Shown here: in pieces, positions 42,496 to 51,810 of the stretch
Position numbering within the stretch: position 1 is the first letter of the stretch
Layout of the letters: every line of letters starts with the position of its first letter
Assembly: GCA_039545355.1 (NCBI GenBank)
Contig: BCJJ01000060.1
Coordinates: forward strand, 1 to 54,987
Length of the DNA: 54,987 nucleotides
Direction of reading: 5' to 3'
Source: Trichosporon coremiiforme
Lineage: Eukaryota > Basidiomycota > Tremellomycetes > Trichosporonales > Trichosporonaceae
Made by a program: the position numbers and the translations under genes
The notes under the pieces: generated by a model
The model's database searches: none
What the model was told of the DNA's origin: nothing
What the model saw: only the letters and a program-made list of their open reading frames with translations

Positions 42496-44712
42496 CTACA
42501 GCATCTCCCACCTCTGGTGCCCCATAGCGATGAGGCGGTTAAACAACTGCTCCCTCGCCTCGACGCCGCGGAAGATGAGGCTCTCCTCAGCCTTCTGGGC
42601 GTGTGCCAGCTGCTCCTCCTCCGTCATGTCCTTCATGCTCACGTCGTCTGCCGTCTTGGCGAACCGCAGCGCCAGGCCGAGACTCTCAATCTCGGCTCCG
42701 CTCATCATGGCGAGTGCGAGGCGCTGCACGCCCAGCCCTTGCTTCTTCATCTCAACCAGGTCGTCAATGTACCACACCTTCTCTGGCGCCTTGCTAAGCA
42801 GGGGTACCCAGGAGAGACACCCCTCCTCGTCGTCGAGGAAAAGATGGCCGCTCGTGCCGTTGTGCTTGGCCACGAAGCCGCCCTCGGGCACGTCGTCGCC
42901 CCACTTCGCCTTCAGGACCATGGAGTTGATCTTCTTCTTGATCAGCCCGCTCTCCTCCCCAACAACCGTCACGTCGCTGCCCATACCCGCCAGCTTGCGC
43001 GCGGCCCGCTTGAAGAGGCCCTTCGTCTTGCTACCAGTCTTCTTGGCCGCCTTGCGCACGCCCTTGTCGTTGTCGGGGTTGCCGCTCGAGAGCGCCTGGC
43101 CGGCCTTCGTGTCGGATGCGGCCGCCTTGGCCGCTTTTGTCTTCACGCCGTCCTCCTCGTCGTTGATCGCCTCGTTCGCCTCCTCGAGCGTCGGCGCGAC
43201 AGGCGGGAGCGGGAGAGGGTTACCCTCCGCCTCACTGGCACGGAGGAGGTGGAGCGTCAGCTGCGCATTGGTCGGCACGCCGCTGAGGAGATGGTTGCGC
43301 GGGTCGAGGTGATCCATCCAATCCGGGAACCGTTCCATAAGCCGCTTCGCGCCCTTCATCATCGGCTCGTGGCCCCAGAACACGACGCCGAAGAGCAGCG
43401 TGACGACCCGGCCAATAAGCTGGGCGGGAACGTAGTGCAGCATCAGCGCCGGCGCGACGAGGAGAGACGCAAGCTTGAACCGCGCAAAACTGTCCGGATA
43501 CACTGGGACCGGAGACAGCGCCTTCTGCATGATCTCGATAAAGTCGGCCGCGCTGCCGACGCCGTTCTCGGTCGCTTTCGCCATACGTGTAGTAAGCTCC
43601 TCGCGGCGCGCGTCCGCCTCGGATTGCGCCTCGCTCCGCGCCTCCTTGTCCCGCCGGACATTGACGACCTCGCCACCGACGCGCATCTTCTCGGCGTTCG
43701 CGTCGAGGTCCTCCGTCTGGTACCCAACGATCTTGCCGTTCGCGTCCGTCACGATGTTGTCGGGTTGGTCAGCTTCGGCCACGAGATCCTTCGGGCCGAC
43801 GACCGCGTTGCCCTCCTTCGCCTCGCCGCCGAGCAGGAGCTTGCCGATGTACCCCAGCATGACGGCCGTGACTTCGACCGAGTGCTCCTCCGCCTGCTCG
43901 GCGCGGGTCAGTTTGTGGTCCTTGGTCGCCGGGGTGGCTTTGGCGAGCGGCTCGTCCTTGATGTGCTCCAGCGGGTCCGGGGGCGGGACCTCCTCGGGCA
44001 AGTCGGGGAAGAGGAATCGTCTGGTTCCGGGAAACGCGACGAGGATGGCGAAGAAGCACAGCGCCGCGACGACGGTGCACCCCAGTCCCCAGGCGAGGAA
44101 GTAGCTGGCGCAATATGCGAGGGTGCGGTAGAACTCGCCGTGCCAGTCGCTCAACCGCTGCACCTCGCGAATCCCGCGCGAGGATGGCGGGGCGATAGCC
44201 TTGATGAACCGTTCAAGGTTGGCCTTGAGAGTGTCGGAGCGATAGGGGACGTTGGGGAGGTTGGTTTGGCGGAGATCCGGCTGGTCGGGCGGCAAGCCCC
44301 TGGCGGGATGGAGAACGTGGTTGACCTGCGTGTTGAACATGCGCAGCAGGACCCAGAGGTTGTCGTCCTCGATGCCGTCGACAACGGTGCCCTGCTCCTC
44401 GTCGTCCATCAGGTCGCGCTCCGTCGCGGCCTGCTTCTCGTGCATGCTTGGCGGAGTCGCGCGCTGTCCCTCCAGCGACTGCACGGCGGCGCGCGCTTGA
44501 GGCGTGGTCTGCCGCCGCGCCTCGTCGGGGCTGGCCGCGATCTCACGCATGGGCGAAGAGGAGTGCAGCTGCGAGCGCGCGCGCTCGTCGATGCGCGTGC
44601 GCGACAGAGGGATCCGGTCCGCAGTCTCGACTTGCTCAAAGTCGGGCTTGTCCAGGAGACAGAACTCGGACGACGGACGAGCCGGCACGGGCTCGACAAT
44701 CGGGGCGCTCAT
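42496..44712 (-). CDS. DUF3292-type fungal membrane protein
   Basis: A single exon of 738 residues from the ATG at 44710-44712. The frame is open upstream, but that part is low-complexity and lacks similarity. The conserved core has LWVLLRMFNTQVNHVLHP, a first hydrophobic helix (YFLAWGLGCTVVAALCFFA), a second hydrophobic pair (LASLLVAPALMLHYVPAQLIG, VVTLLFGVVFWGHEP) and the diagnostic LLSGVPTNAQLTLHLLR. An acidic and Lys/Ala-rich linker then leads to a C-terminal module (GTSGHLFLDDEEGC and following) that looks like a GRAM/PH-type lipid-binding fold. This combination matches the fungal DUF3292 family, whose function I do not know. A peripheral or integral role at an organelle membrane is inference. 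Two CRE-like sites lie 350-500 bp upstream. Confidence 0.82.
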   Translation of the reverse strand: MSAPIVEPVPARPSSEFCLLDKPDFEQVETADRIPLSRTRIDERARSQLHSSSPMREIAASPDEARRQTTPQARAAVQSLEGQRATPPSMHEKQAATERDLMDDEEQGTVVDGIEDDNLWVLLRMFNTQVNHVLHPARGLPPDQPDLRQTNLPNVPYRSDTLKANLERFIKAIAPPSSRGIREVQRLSDWHGEFYRTLAYCASYFLAWGLGCTVVAALCFFAILVAFPGTRRFLFPDLPEEVPPPDPLEHIKDEPLAKATPATKDHKLTRAEQAEEHSVEVTAVMLGYIGKLLLGGEAKEGNAVVGPKDLVAEADQPDNIVTDANGKIVGYQTEDLDANAEKMRVGGEVVNVRRDKEARSEAQSEADARREELTTRMAKATENGVGSAADFIEIMQKALSPVPVYPDSFARFKLASLLVAPALMLHYVPAQLIGRVVTLLFGVVFWGHEPMMKGAKRLMERFPDWMDHLDPRNHLLSGVPTNAQLTLHLLRASEAEGNPLPLPPVAPTLEEANEAINDEEDGVKTKAAKAAASDTKAGQALSSGNPDNDKGVRKAAKKTGSKTKGLFKRAARKLAGMGSDVTVVGEESGLIKKKINSMVLKAKWGDDVPEGGFVAKHNGTSGHLFLDDEEGCLSWVPLLSKAPEKVWYIDDLVEMKKQGLGVQRLALAMMSGAEIESLGLALRFAKTADDVSMKDMTEEEQLAHAQKAEESLIFRGVEAREQLFNRLIAMGHQRWEML

Positions 44713-46578
44713 TCTGCCGTCTGTCGTTGCGATGGATGTCGTGTGTATAGTGTAACAACAAGCTGCATTCTCACCAGTGGGACGTAGAGGAGTCTTGTGA
44801 GGGTGAGGGGCATGGTGGCGCGCGGTGACTCGGTGGCTGCGGCCGGAGCCGGAACAGGGCGTCGCAGGGCCGGGCCGAGCGGCAAAGGACTGCAGGAGTG
44901 TCCCGAGAACTCGACACGGAGAACACCCAGTGGAGTGGGAGAGGAATGAGGGGGAGAGGGAGGCTGGTCCAACCAACCATCCCGTTACGAAAAGCTCGAG
45001 GTCGGCCTGAGCTGGAAATAGAGCACTGGTGAGTGCATGCAACTGGTCCAAAAGCCCGGACTGACGTCAGGCGTGCCTCGACTTGTGCCTGGAGCACCCT
45101 TTCGGGGCTGGGTGAATGTCTGTGCGATGGGCGACACTCGGCGGTCTGGACAACGAACCACTGTCTCGGACCCTGGCGGATGCACGTGACTTGGCCTGCG
45201 CACTGACGTCACTGGCTGAGTGTTATGTTCGACGACCTCTGCGTGTTGGGCTGACCGCAGATGGAGCGGATTCCTCGACCACGACTCCGCACTCCTGCAT
45301 TTGACTGCGCGACGGACCACATCTCTGGGTCCGTTACGGCAAACTGGGGCCCTCAAACAGCGCGCTTCCCTCCACTACACACAGCTGTCACGTGCTCAGA
45401 GAGTGCCAGTGCCACACTCACTGCAGCGTAGGGACCACATCTCGACCATGAAAAGTTACGACCTTGGGACTGTCTCGAGATTTCCTTATGCAGCGCGAGC
45501 CGCGCCTGTCTCGATGGACCTCCTCCATGTCCCCCCAGCAGAGCCGCCACCGTTTCCGCCGGGTGGGCCAGCGAGGCGAGTGCAGAGTGCAGGAGTGTCT
45601 TGAGATGGTAGAGTTGACGAAGTTGGAGCAGGAGCTGGAGAGCCTGGTAAAGGAAGTTGTCTCCTCTTTTTGTATAGGAGCCTGAGCCCGAATCCGGTTT
45701 GGCGCGAGCTGGGAGACTGGGATAGAACAGCGGACGCGCAGGTCTGAGCCAAAAAAGATCGATCGAGGGTTCCTGGTGAGCGAAAGATCCGACAACGGAC
45801 AGGGAGAGCTTTCTGGTACAGCACACCGCTCGCTGTCCTTGGAGAACAGGTGCCACCAGCATGCACATGCGACAGCGCGAGATCAACAACTGGGCGGTGC
45901 TACTAGCAGTCACATGGCAGAGTTCTCCTTGTCATGGGCTGCACTTGAGTTGCGATATCGGTTCTGATGACGGCTCCAGCAGCGGCGCGTCCTGATAGGC
46001 ACGTATCTGGCACGTTATGCTGTGACGGGGTGGAATTGCTACCATGCCGTGCGCTGGGCAGTGATGTCGAGCCCGATACCGGCCCGAGTCGATAACGTCA
46101 GGCATGCTCCGCCTGTTCACATCATGATGACGATCGAAATGCTTTGCGCCCACCGGATCCGAAGGCAATAGAGTCACATCAGCATCGTCCCGCGCTGGGA
46201 TAGGATGACATACATGCGACCGGCCTCCTCCCGCCTCCGGCACGCGAAGGACGGAAGCACACCGAGGAGCAACTCCACCAGTAGGCGCAGCCAGCCGCAG
46301 TGGTGCTGCTTGACCCGCTTCACCAGGGTCAGCTACGCCACCGATAAGAGATAACGAAATTCGCCGAAGGTGATGGCCCAAGTTTGCAGCCGCGGCTCAG
46401 TTCTTGCTACTGTCCTGCTCTGCACATTGTACTGGCATCCAGACTATTGCTCTATTTACACCCCTACTACTAATCGTTCGACTCCTCGAGGCTTGGTCGT
46501 GTATCGGCGCACTTTCAGACGTCTTCTGAACACGGAGGTGCCGGCTGTGGAGGGCCAGCGTCAGGGTCGCTAGGGCAC
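44713..46578. other. Intergenic, upstream of the DUF3292 gene
   Basis: About 1.87 kb. It contains two TGACGTCA octamers. I tested minus-strand frames near 45353-45913 and found no domain or splice support. No gene recognised. Confidence 0.5.
45062..45211. promoter_or_regulatory. Two CRE palindromes (TGACGTCA) upstream of DUF3292
   Basis: Perfect octamers at 45062-45069 and 45204-45211, 142 bp apart, 350-500 bp before the minus-strand start at 44712. Fungal bZIP proteins of the ATF/CREB class bind this sequence. The use here is inferred from position and duplication. Confidence 0.4.
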
Positions 46579-47109
46579 CTAGGGAGCCCGGAAGTTGACA
46601 TTGTCGCCCTCACGAGTGAACTTGCCCGAGAAGATCCAGTTGATGAAGCCGCCATCGCCGCTCTTGCGGAGCACGCCATCGGAGCGGAACACAACGACCT
46701 GGTAGAACTCGGTCGCGAAGCCGACGACCTTCTGCACCTCGGCCTCCTCGGCGTTGGGGTCCGAGACGCCCCACTCGAAGCGCGAGTCAGACTTGAAGCG
46801 GTGGAAGATGAAGATGTTCGCGCCCGGGAACTTGTCGCGCAGACGGCCGTGCGTGTATTGCACAAACCCCTCGAGGCTGTACTGCTCTGCCGAGTAGGGA
46901 GGCGAGTAGATGTCGTTCAGCGCGGCCGAGAGCGCGGGGGTGCCGCGGTTCAGCTTGCGGGGCTCGAGCGAGTCGCGGACGACGACGGAGACACTGGCAT
47001 CACCACTGTCAGAGACAGAGCGAGCGAGAGCCTTGGAGTCGATGTTGTCGACTGGAGCCGCGATGGAGGCGGCGGAGACGAAAAGGGTGATGAGGAGCGA
47101 AAGCTTCAT
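46579..47109 (-). CDS. Small secreted protein of unknown function
   Basis: An intronless 176-residue frame. The N-terminus MKLSLLITLFVSAASIAAP is a clear signal peptide with an Ala-x-Ala cleavage site. The mature protein has no Cys and a globular-looking C-terminal half (FVQYTHGRLRDKFPGANIFIF, then FATEFYQVVVFRSDGVLR, INWIFSGKF). I do not recognise the family. The next gene upstream also encodes a secreted protein on the same strand. Start choice is supported by the signal peptide. Secretion is well supported, function unknown. Confidence 0.75.
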   Translation of the reverse strand: MKLSLLITLFVSAASIAAPVDNIDSKALARSVSDSGDASVSVVVRDSLEPRKLNRGTPALSAALNDIYSPPYSAEQYSLEGFVQYTHGRLRDKFPGANIFIFHRFKSDSRFEWGVSDPNAEEAEVQKVVGFATEFYQVVVFRSDGVLRKSGDGGFINWIFSGKFTREGDNVNFRAP

Positions 47110-47619
47110 AGTGGAGGAGGTGGTGCACCGTGCGTTGGGCGTGATAAAAGCAAGGCTTGAGAGTGGTAGTGATGAGAGAGGCGAAGGCCGGTTGGTGATG
47201 TCGATTCCAGCTCGAACGGCTACTCTTAAGTACGCCAACTACTTGATCGAGCTTCGCGACATTAGCGGTCTCAACGTTGCGGAGACATGGATGGATTTCG
47301 GAAGCTCGACGGTGCTGACCAACGGGCTTCAGACCTGTGCCTCTGACAACGTCGTCAGATCCAGAGTCCCAGCAAACGCGCTTGGTGATGCAGAAGCATC
47401 GATGTGGGCGTCAGCATTTCGGCGGTGCCCGCTGATGAAACCAGTGTTGATCGAGATCCGATCGGACGTAGCTGTCTCGCCCGATGTAGTGGCGCACCAC
47501 ATGCACTACACCAAACGGCTTCAACGGGCGGCATCAAGATACACATGCACAGGTCAACGCGAAGTCGTTTGAGACACGGCTATCGTTCTACTACGGCTAT
47601 AGTCATTCTACGAGACTGC
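47110..47619. other. Spacer between two secreted-protein genes
   Basis: 510 bp holding the promoter of the small secreted protein and the 3' flank of the next. No gene seen. Confidence 0.55.
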
Positions 47620-49179
47620 TTAGAGCTCGAACTTGGGCCAGGGCTTGGCGCCCTTGACGTCGCACTTGCACACGCAGTACGAGTTGGTGGGCTGTGCCGA
47701 GGCGGAGCCAGTGAGGGTCTCGACGACGGTGGAAGTGATGGTGGTCGTGGCAGCCTCCGGGACGGGGCACTCGGAGGGGCTAGCCGAAGGCGAGGGGAGA
47801 GCGGAAGAGGGCGGGGGAGCCGAGGCCGACGAGGCCGTAGCCGAGGAGGTAGGAGGGGGAGCCGAGGCCGAGGACGCGGTGGCAGACGACGAGGGAGAGG
47901 GCGCCGAAGCCGATGAGGCGGTGGCTGACGAGGTAGGAGGAGGAGCCGAGGCCGAGGACGCGGTGGCTGACGAAGTGGGAGGGGGTTGGGGCGCGTCCGT
48001 CTTGAGGCTGACAGAATACTCGCACTTGTTGCTGTCGGCGTTCGAGGTCTTGAGCGTGACCTTGACGCTCTCGCCTTGCTTGCTCGCTCCCTCGAGAAGT
48101 CCCTTGACATTGCCCTTGTTGATGGTGACAAACTTGGTCTCACCCGAGACGGTGTTGACTAGGGTCGCCTCAATGTTGACTGGAGAGTCGATGGAGGTGA
48201 GGGCGACGGTGACCGCGACGTGCTCGTCCTTCTTGGGCGTGTAGGAAAAGACAGTCTCTGCGTTCTTGGAGCAGAGACCGTGCGAGACCTGGTCGGGGAC
48301 AAGCTCGCCACCGCCAGTATCCGTGTTCTCGTTGTCGCCAGTGTCAACGCACTGGCCGTCAAGGTCCGTGAGGCCGTTCCTGAAAAGCTCGTTGACCCAG
48401 TCCTTCACGTTCTGTTCCGACTCCATCCGGACAACAGTTCCACCAGACGCACGGGCAGCGTCCATGACGCGCTTAGTGGTCGCATCCAGAGCGACAATGG
48501 CCTTGTCCGGGAACGCATTCGCGAACCAGTTGTTGAAGCCCTGGCCGATCTGAGCAAGCCAGTTGTCGGGGTGCTCCATGGAGTAGCGGACAGGGTGCGA
48601 CTTTTCGGCTCGGACGGCGATGAGGTGGGTGCGATAGCCCTGCTGGCGTGCCTCGGCGATCTGCTGCAGGAATCTGGTCTCGCTCTCGTCACGGAGAATC
48701 ATGTCGGAGACGATGATGAAGCAGCCTAGACCTTTGTGCACATGGAACTTGTCGTTCATCGAGTTCCAGGCGTGGTCGTACGCGAATTCGATGCTCCATC
48801 CCTTGTGCATCAGGTTCGTCCTGTTCTCCATCGCGATGTCGAACTGAGGGTTCTCGGGGTCGCTGAGCGGCATGAGCTCGTAGAACTGCGTCGCGTCTAC
48901 ATCGCCGAGACTGGTGACGGCAAGCCTGTCAGCCTTGTTCGAGGCAGTGGCCTCGGACTCAGACGTCAGGCGGTGGCGGAGGTCCTGGAGGGCAGCTGTG
49001 CCCCAGCCGTAGTAGTCACCGACCGGGTCGTTGGTCTCAGTGACAATCCAGACCGTGCGGCCGGGGTTCTCGCAGGAGGCAGCACCGTTGTTGGCGCCAC
49101 GAGCTGAGAGCGAGGTGGGGACGGCGGTGACGGTAGCAGCAAGGGTCGCCAGCGCCATGATGGCGGCTGTGAGCTTCAT
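47620..49179 (-). CDS. Secreted repeat-tailed protein with a Rossmann/vWA-like domain
   Basis: A single exon of 519 residues from ATG 49177-49179, which begins a signal peptide (MKLTAAIMALATLAATVTA). Residues about 25-240 alternate strands and helices in a vWA-like order (TVWIVTE, GCFIIVSDMIL, YRTHLIAVRAEK, KAIVALDATTKRVMDAARASGG), but the canonical metal-site D-x-S-x-S is not evident, so this is a tentative fold guess. A beta-rich segment follows (about 290-390). Then come four near-identical 14-residue repeats of the type PPPTSSATASSASA, and a short Cys-rich end (YCVCKCD). The tail is a likely O-glycosylated stalk. No GPI signal is seen. A TATAAA lies 85 bp upstream of the start. Confidence 0.78.
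   Translation of the reverse strand: MKLTAAIMALATLAATVTAVPTSLSARGANNGAASCENPGRTVWIVTETNDPVGDYYGWGTAALQDLRHRLTSESEATASNKADRLAVTSLGDVDATQFYELMPLSDPENPQFDIAMENRTNLMHKGWSIEFAYDHAWNSMNDKFHVHKGLGCFIIVSDMILRDESETRFLQQIAEARQQGYRTHLIAVRAEKSHPVRYSMEHPDNWLAQIGQGFNNWFANAFPDKAIVALDATTKRVMDAARASGGTVVRMESEQNVKDWVNELFRNGLTDLDGQCVDTGDNENTDTGGGELVPDQVSHGLCSKNAETVFSYTPKKDEHVAVTVALTSIDSPVNIEATLVNTVSGETKFVTINKGNVKGLLEGASKQGESVKVTLKTSNADSNKCEYSVSLKTDAPQPPPTSSATASSASAPPPTSSATASSASAPSPSSSATASSASAPPPTSSATASSASAPPPSSALPSPSASPSECPVPEAATTTITSTVVETLTGSASAQPTNSYCVCKCDVKGAKPWPKFEL
47800..47990. repeat. 42-bp coding tandem repeat (14-residue unit), four copies plus a partial
   Basis: The repeat encodes PPPTSSATASSASA units in the tail of the secreted protein. 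Copies 1, 2 and 4 are identical at protein level; copy 3 has PSPS in place of PPPT. Such arrays commonly vary in copy number between strains. Confidence 0.75.
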
Positions 49180-50842
49180 GGTGAAAGAGCGTGAGGTTTC
49201 AAAGGAGGGTAAGTCGGGCGCCGCTATGCCGATGGTCGATAATCGTTCTCGGCAGCGCCCACCTTTATAGGCCAAACGGACCTCCCTCATCGAGTTTGCG
49301 CGCGCTTCTCAGAACAGCTGAACGCAGAAGGTCCCAACGTACCACTCCGCTGAGAACTTGATCTCAGACCGCGGATCAACAAGTTCGGGTTCTTCTGAAG
49401 CAGCGATAAGGGTTGAGTCGCCAGGGCCGTTCCTGGAGCTGGTAGACCGACACCGTTATCATTGGCCCAGCGCGGCCCGCGACGTCCGTCCCGCTGCGGA
49501 CGTGAGCGTTTCGTTTCCGGGGCCACAACAGTGCAAGAGGTACACTCCGAGCTCCTCTGGGGGCGTTTGCCCGGCGTTGGATATGAGAAAGCTCTGAAGC
49601 TCTAGTTGCAAGGTTTGGGTTAGCCCCCCGCCCCTCAAGTTTGGCGGACTTCCCGAACCAGCATCATCTTTCTACGCCACTTGCACGCTGAGCGGCTTTG
49701 CCTCCCTCACATTCTACCTGCATGCTTGTTTCAGTACCCGTGGGCCTGTCACTCTACATGGCAACAGTCGCATGCAGATGTGCCTGCACATTGCCGTTCC
49801 TGCAAACATGCCGTGTTCCTGAAGGACCCCAGAACGAGAGTTGGCAGAACAGCACTCATGAGATCATTTACCGAGCATGCTAATGCGGGCGCCTCGAGTA
49901 TCCGGGGCACGTTTCCGGATTGTATGCGGTACGACGCAAAGGACATCAGCTGGAAGCAGATGACAGTTGAATCTCGGCTTAGCTTGCCGGAAGTTCGGAG
50001 CTCATATCGGACATCTCTCAGCTCGGTCGTCGGCAATGCCGATACCGCCCAAGAACACATTACGGTTCGTCAGCGTTCCAGAAAGCGGTACTCGGGAGGA
50101 CCTGCGAGTTTATTCACTCCGACAGGCTCGAGGTTTCGAGCGGGGCTGTGTCGTGCCTCTGCTTGTCCGAGCCTTCATCTCTGTCGCCGAACGGCAACAA
50201 GCGCGCAACAAGCTCATAACAAGCTATGACAAGCTCATGAGATACGCGGTAACGGCCGCGGGACGCCCATATCAGGGTTCTTCGGTCCAACTCGACCCTG
50301 GGGCTCAGGCTTCGATTCGCTGCATATCGTTCATATGGGTGATGTGCATGAAGTGCGCACATGCATAGTAGAGCTAGACTTGGCCGTGGCCACCGGATGT
50401 TCGAGTCCGTGGTACCTGATCGTTCCTCTTTCTGTGTCTAGGGCGAAGTGATGGTGGACCAAGTGGGTGGGATAAGGTGGGGATGGTGAAACGGGGGCTG
50501 TCCGGACTTGCCGTCCCGGAGTATCAGACGGTCTCGATACGGTGTGGAATAGAGACTAACACCTGTCGGCGGTGTAAGGAAGGTTGATGTGATGAAGCTG
50601 GACTCCTTCGCTTCTGCTGAGTACCATTGCGCCCAATGTGCTGCGCAGGGTACTCGTGCCGGGTGGTGCGCACTATGCATCGCGGGAAGAGCGGGGTAGC
50701 AGTGGTCGATAGCGTGGACGCGTCGTTGTTTAGTCAACCTGTCGAGCTCCCCGATCGCCGTTCTCGCCGCATGTCGCCGAAGTGCCAGATTCCAACCCCT
50801 GCAAAGCGGATGGGAGGCGACACTGCCAGCCTTGTGGTCACT
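49180..50842. other. Intergenic, no gene recognised
   Basis: About 1.66 kb. Apart from the TATA box and a short imperfect repeat of ACAAGCT at about 50206-50240, nothing stands out. The open frames lack coding bias. Confidence 0.5.
49264..49269 (-). promoter_or_regulatory. TATA box of the secreted repeat-tailed protein gene
   Basis: TATAAA on the minus strand, 85 bp upstream of the ATG at 49179. The position fits a core promoter. Confidence 0.5.
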
Positions 50843-51630
50843 TCATCGCATGACGGGCGTACCCCCCTGGCCGTAATACTTGTCCATGATCCTCTTGTGA
50901 CCTCGGTGAGTGCGGAAGAGGATCCTTGCTCCGAAGTGCGAGGGGTGTAGACGTAGGCCGGGCCTCTTTGGCCTCTGCTTGAAGAGGAGCGTCAAGAATC
51001 GCTTGTACTGCTCGGACGACGGCTTGCGGTCGAAGAAATCGTCAAGGCCGACGACGATGATGTCGGCGAACACTACGCTGGGGAACGTCTCGAAGAAGTT
51101 GACTAGCAAGCCCCGTTCATTCCCGCAATCTTTGAACCCCTTCCCTCGATTCTGCTCTGTCTGATTGCGGAGCAGAACGGTGAACGTCTCTTGACTCCAT
51201 TCATGGAAGGAAGGGCCCAGGGTTGGCCAGCTGCCCCAGGTCTGTTGAATTGGATCGGCATAGCAATCCATGGAGACCGTCAAGTTCTGGCACGACTTGG
51301 GAACCCATCCAACAGGTCTGTCTTCTTCAGCCCACTTCGACCTCCGAGGTCATTTTCATCCGTGAGTACTTCAGGAAGAAGTGGAGGTGCGAAGGTCCCG
51401 AGTCCCAATGCGGCGTCTGGTACCCGGGATTGTGTCAGCGCACAAGCGTTGGCTCGTAGTTCTATGACGTCGTCGCGGCGATGCAGGGCGATGTGTTTGA
51501 CGAGGAGAGGGATTGGGCGGTCGCGCCAAGAGCGGCGAACGTTACCGGCTACGACGGCATTGTCTTCGTCCATGTACTCTCATATCGTGTCGATGATGTG
51601 GGGAAAGTATTTCGCATCGATTGTCGGCAT
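50843..51630 (-). pseudogene. F-box-like family paralog E, decayed
   Basis: ATG at 51628-51630 starts MPTIDAKYFPHIIDTI, then an in-frame TGA at 51580-51582. The same frame continues with EYMDED and the family-like WRDRPIPLLVKHIAL, then stops. About 51280-51300 the similarity jumps one frame to NLTVSMDCYADP, and later to VVGLDDF, ending near MR-stop at 50843. The middle is shorter than in copy B, so there is also an internal deletion. At the TGA position the neighbouring intact copy F has Trp (DLIWSS). It stands head to head with copy F across a 180-bp gap. It is a clear pseudogene. Confidence 0.75.
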
Positions 51631-51810
51631 GGTTGTGGCTGTGGTAGAGAAGAGGGGGTCAAACGACTTGATCTCGACCTCCACTTTCGCGATCGATGCG
51701 CTAGTCCAAAGTTCATCGCGGAAGCAGTTAGGCGAACCGGAGCCCCACCAGGATTGTCCTGTTAGCGAACGCCTTCCTCCATCCCCGTCTTCCACTCACC
51801 TCTACCTTGC

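Noticed and set aside
42472..44787. 771-codon open frame on the + strand antisense to the DUF3292 gene
   Set aside because: It is a shadow frame produced by GC-rich codon bias on the opposite strand. It is Arg/Leu-rich and has no domain, whereas the minus strand holds recognisable DUF3292 blocks.
45353..45913. 186-codon minus-strand frame
   Set aside because: No signal peptide, domain or consistent codon bias; probably chance.
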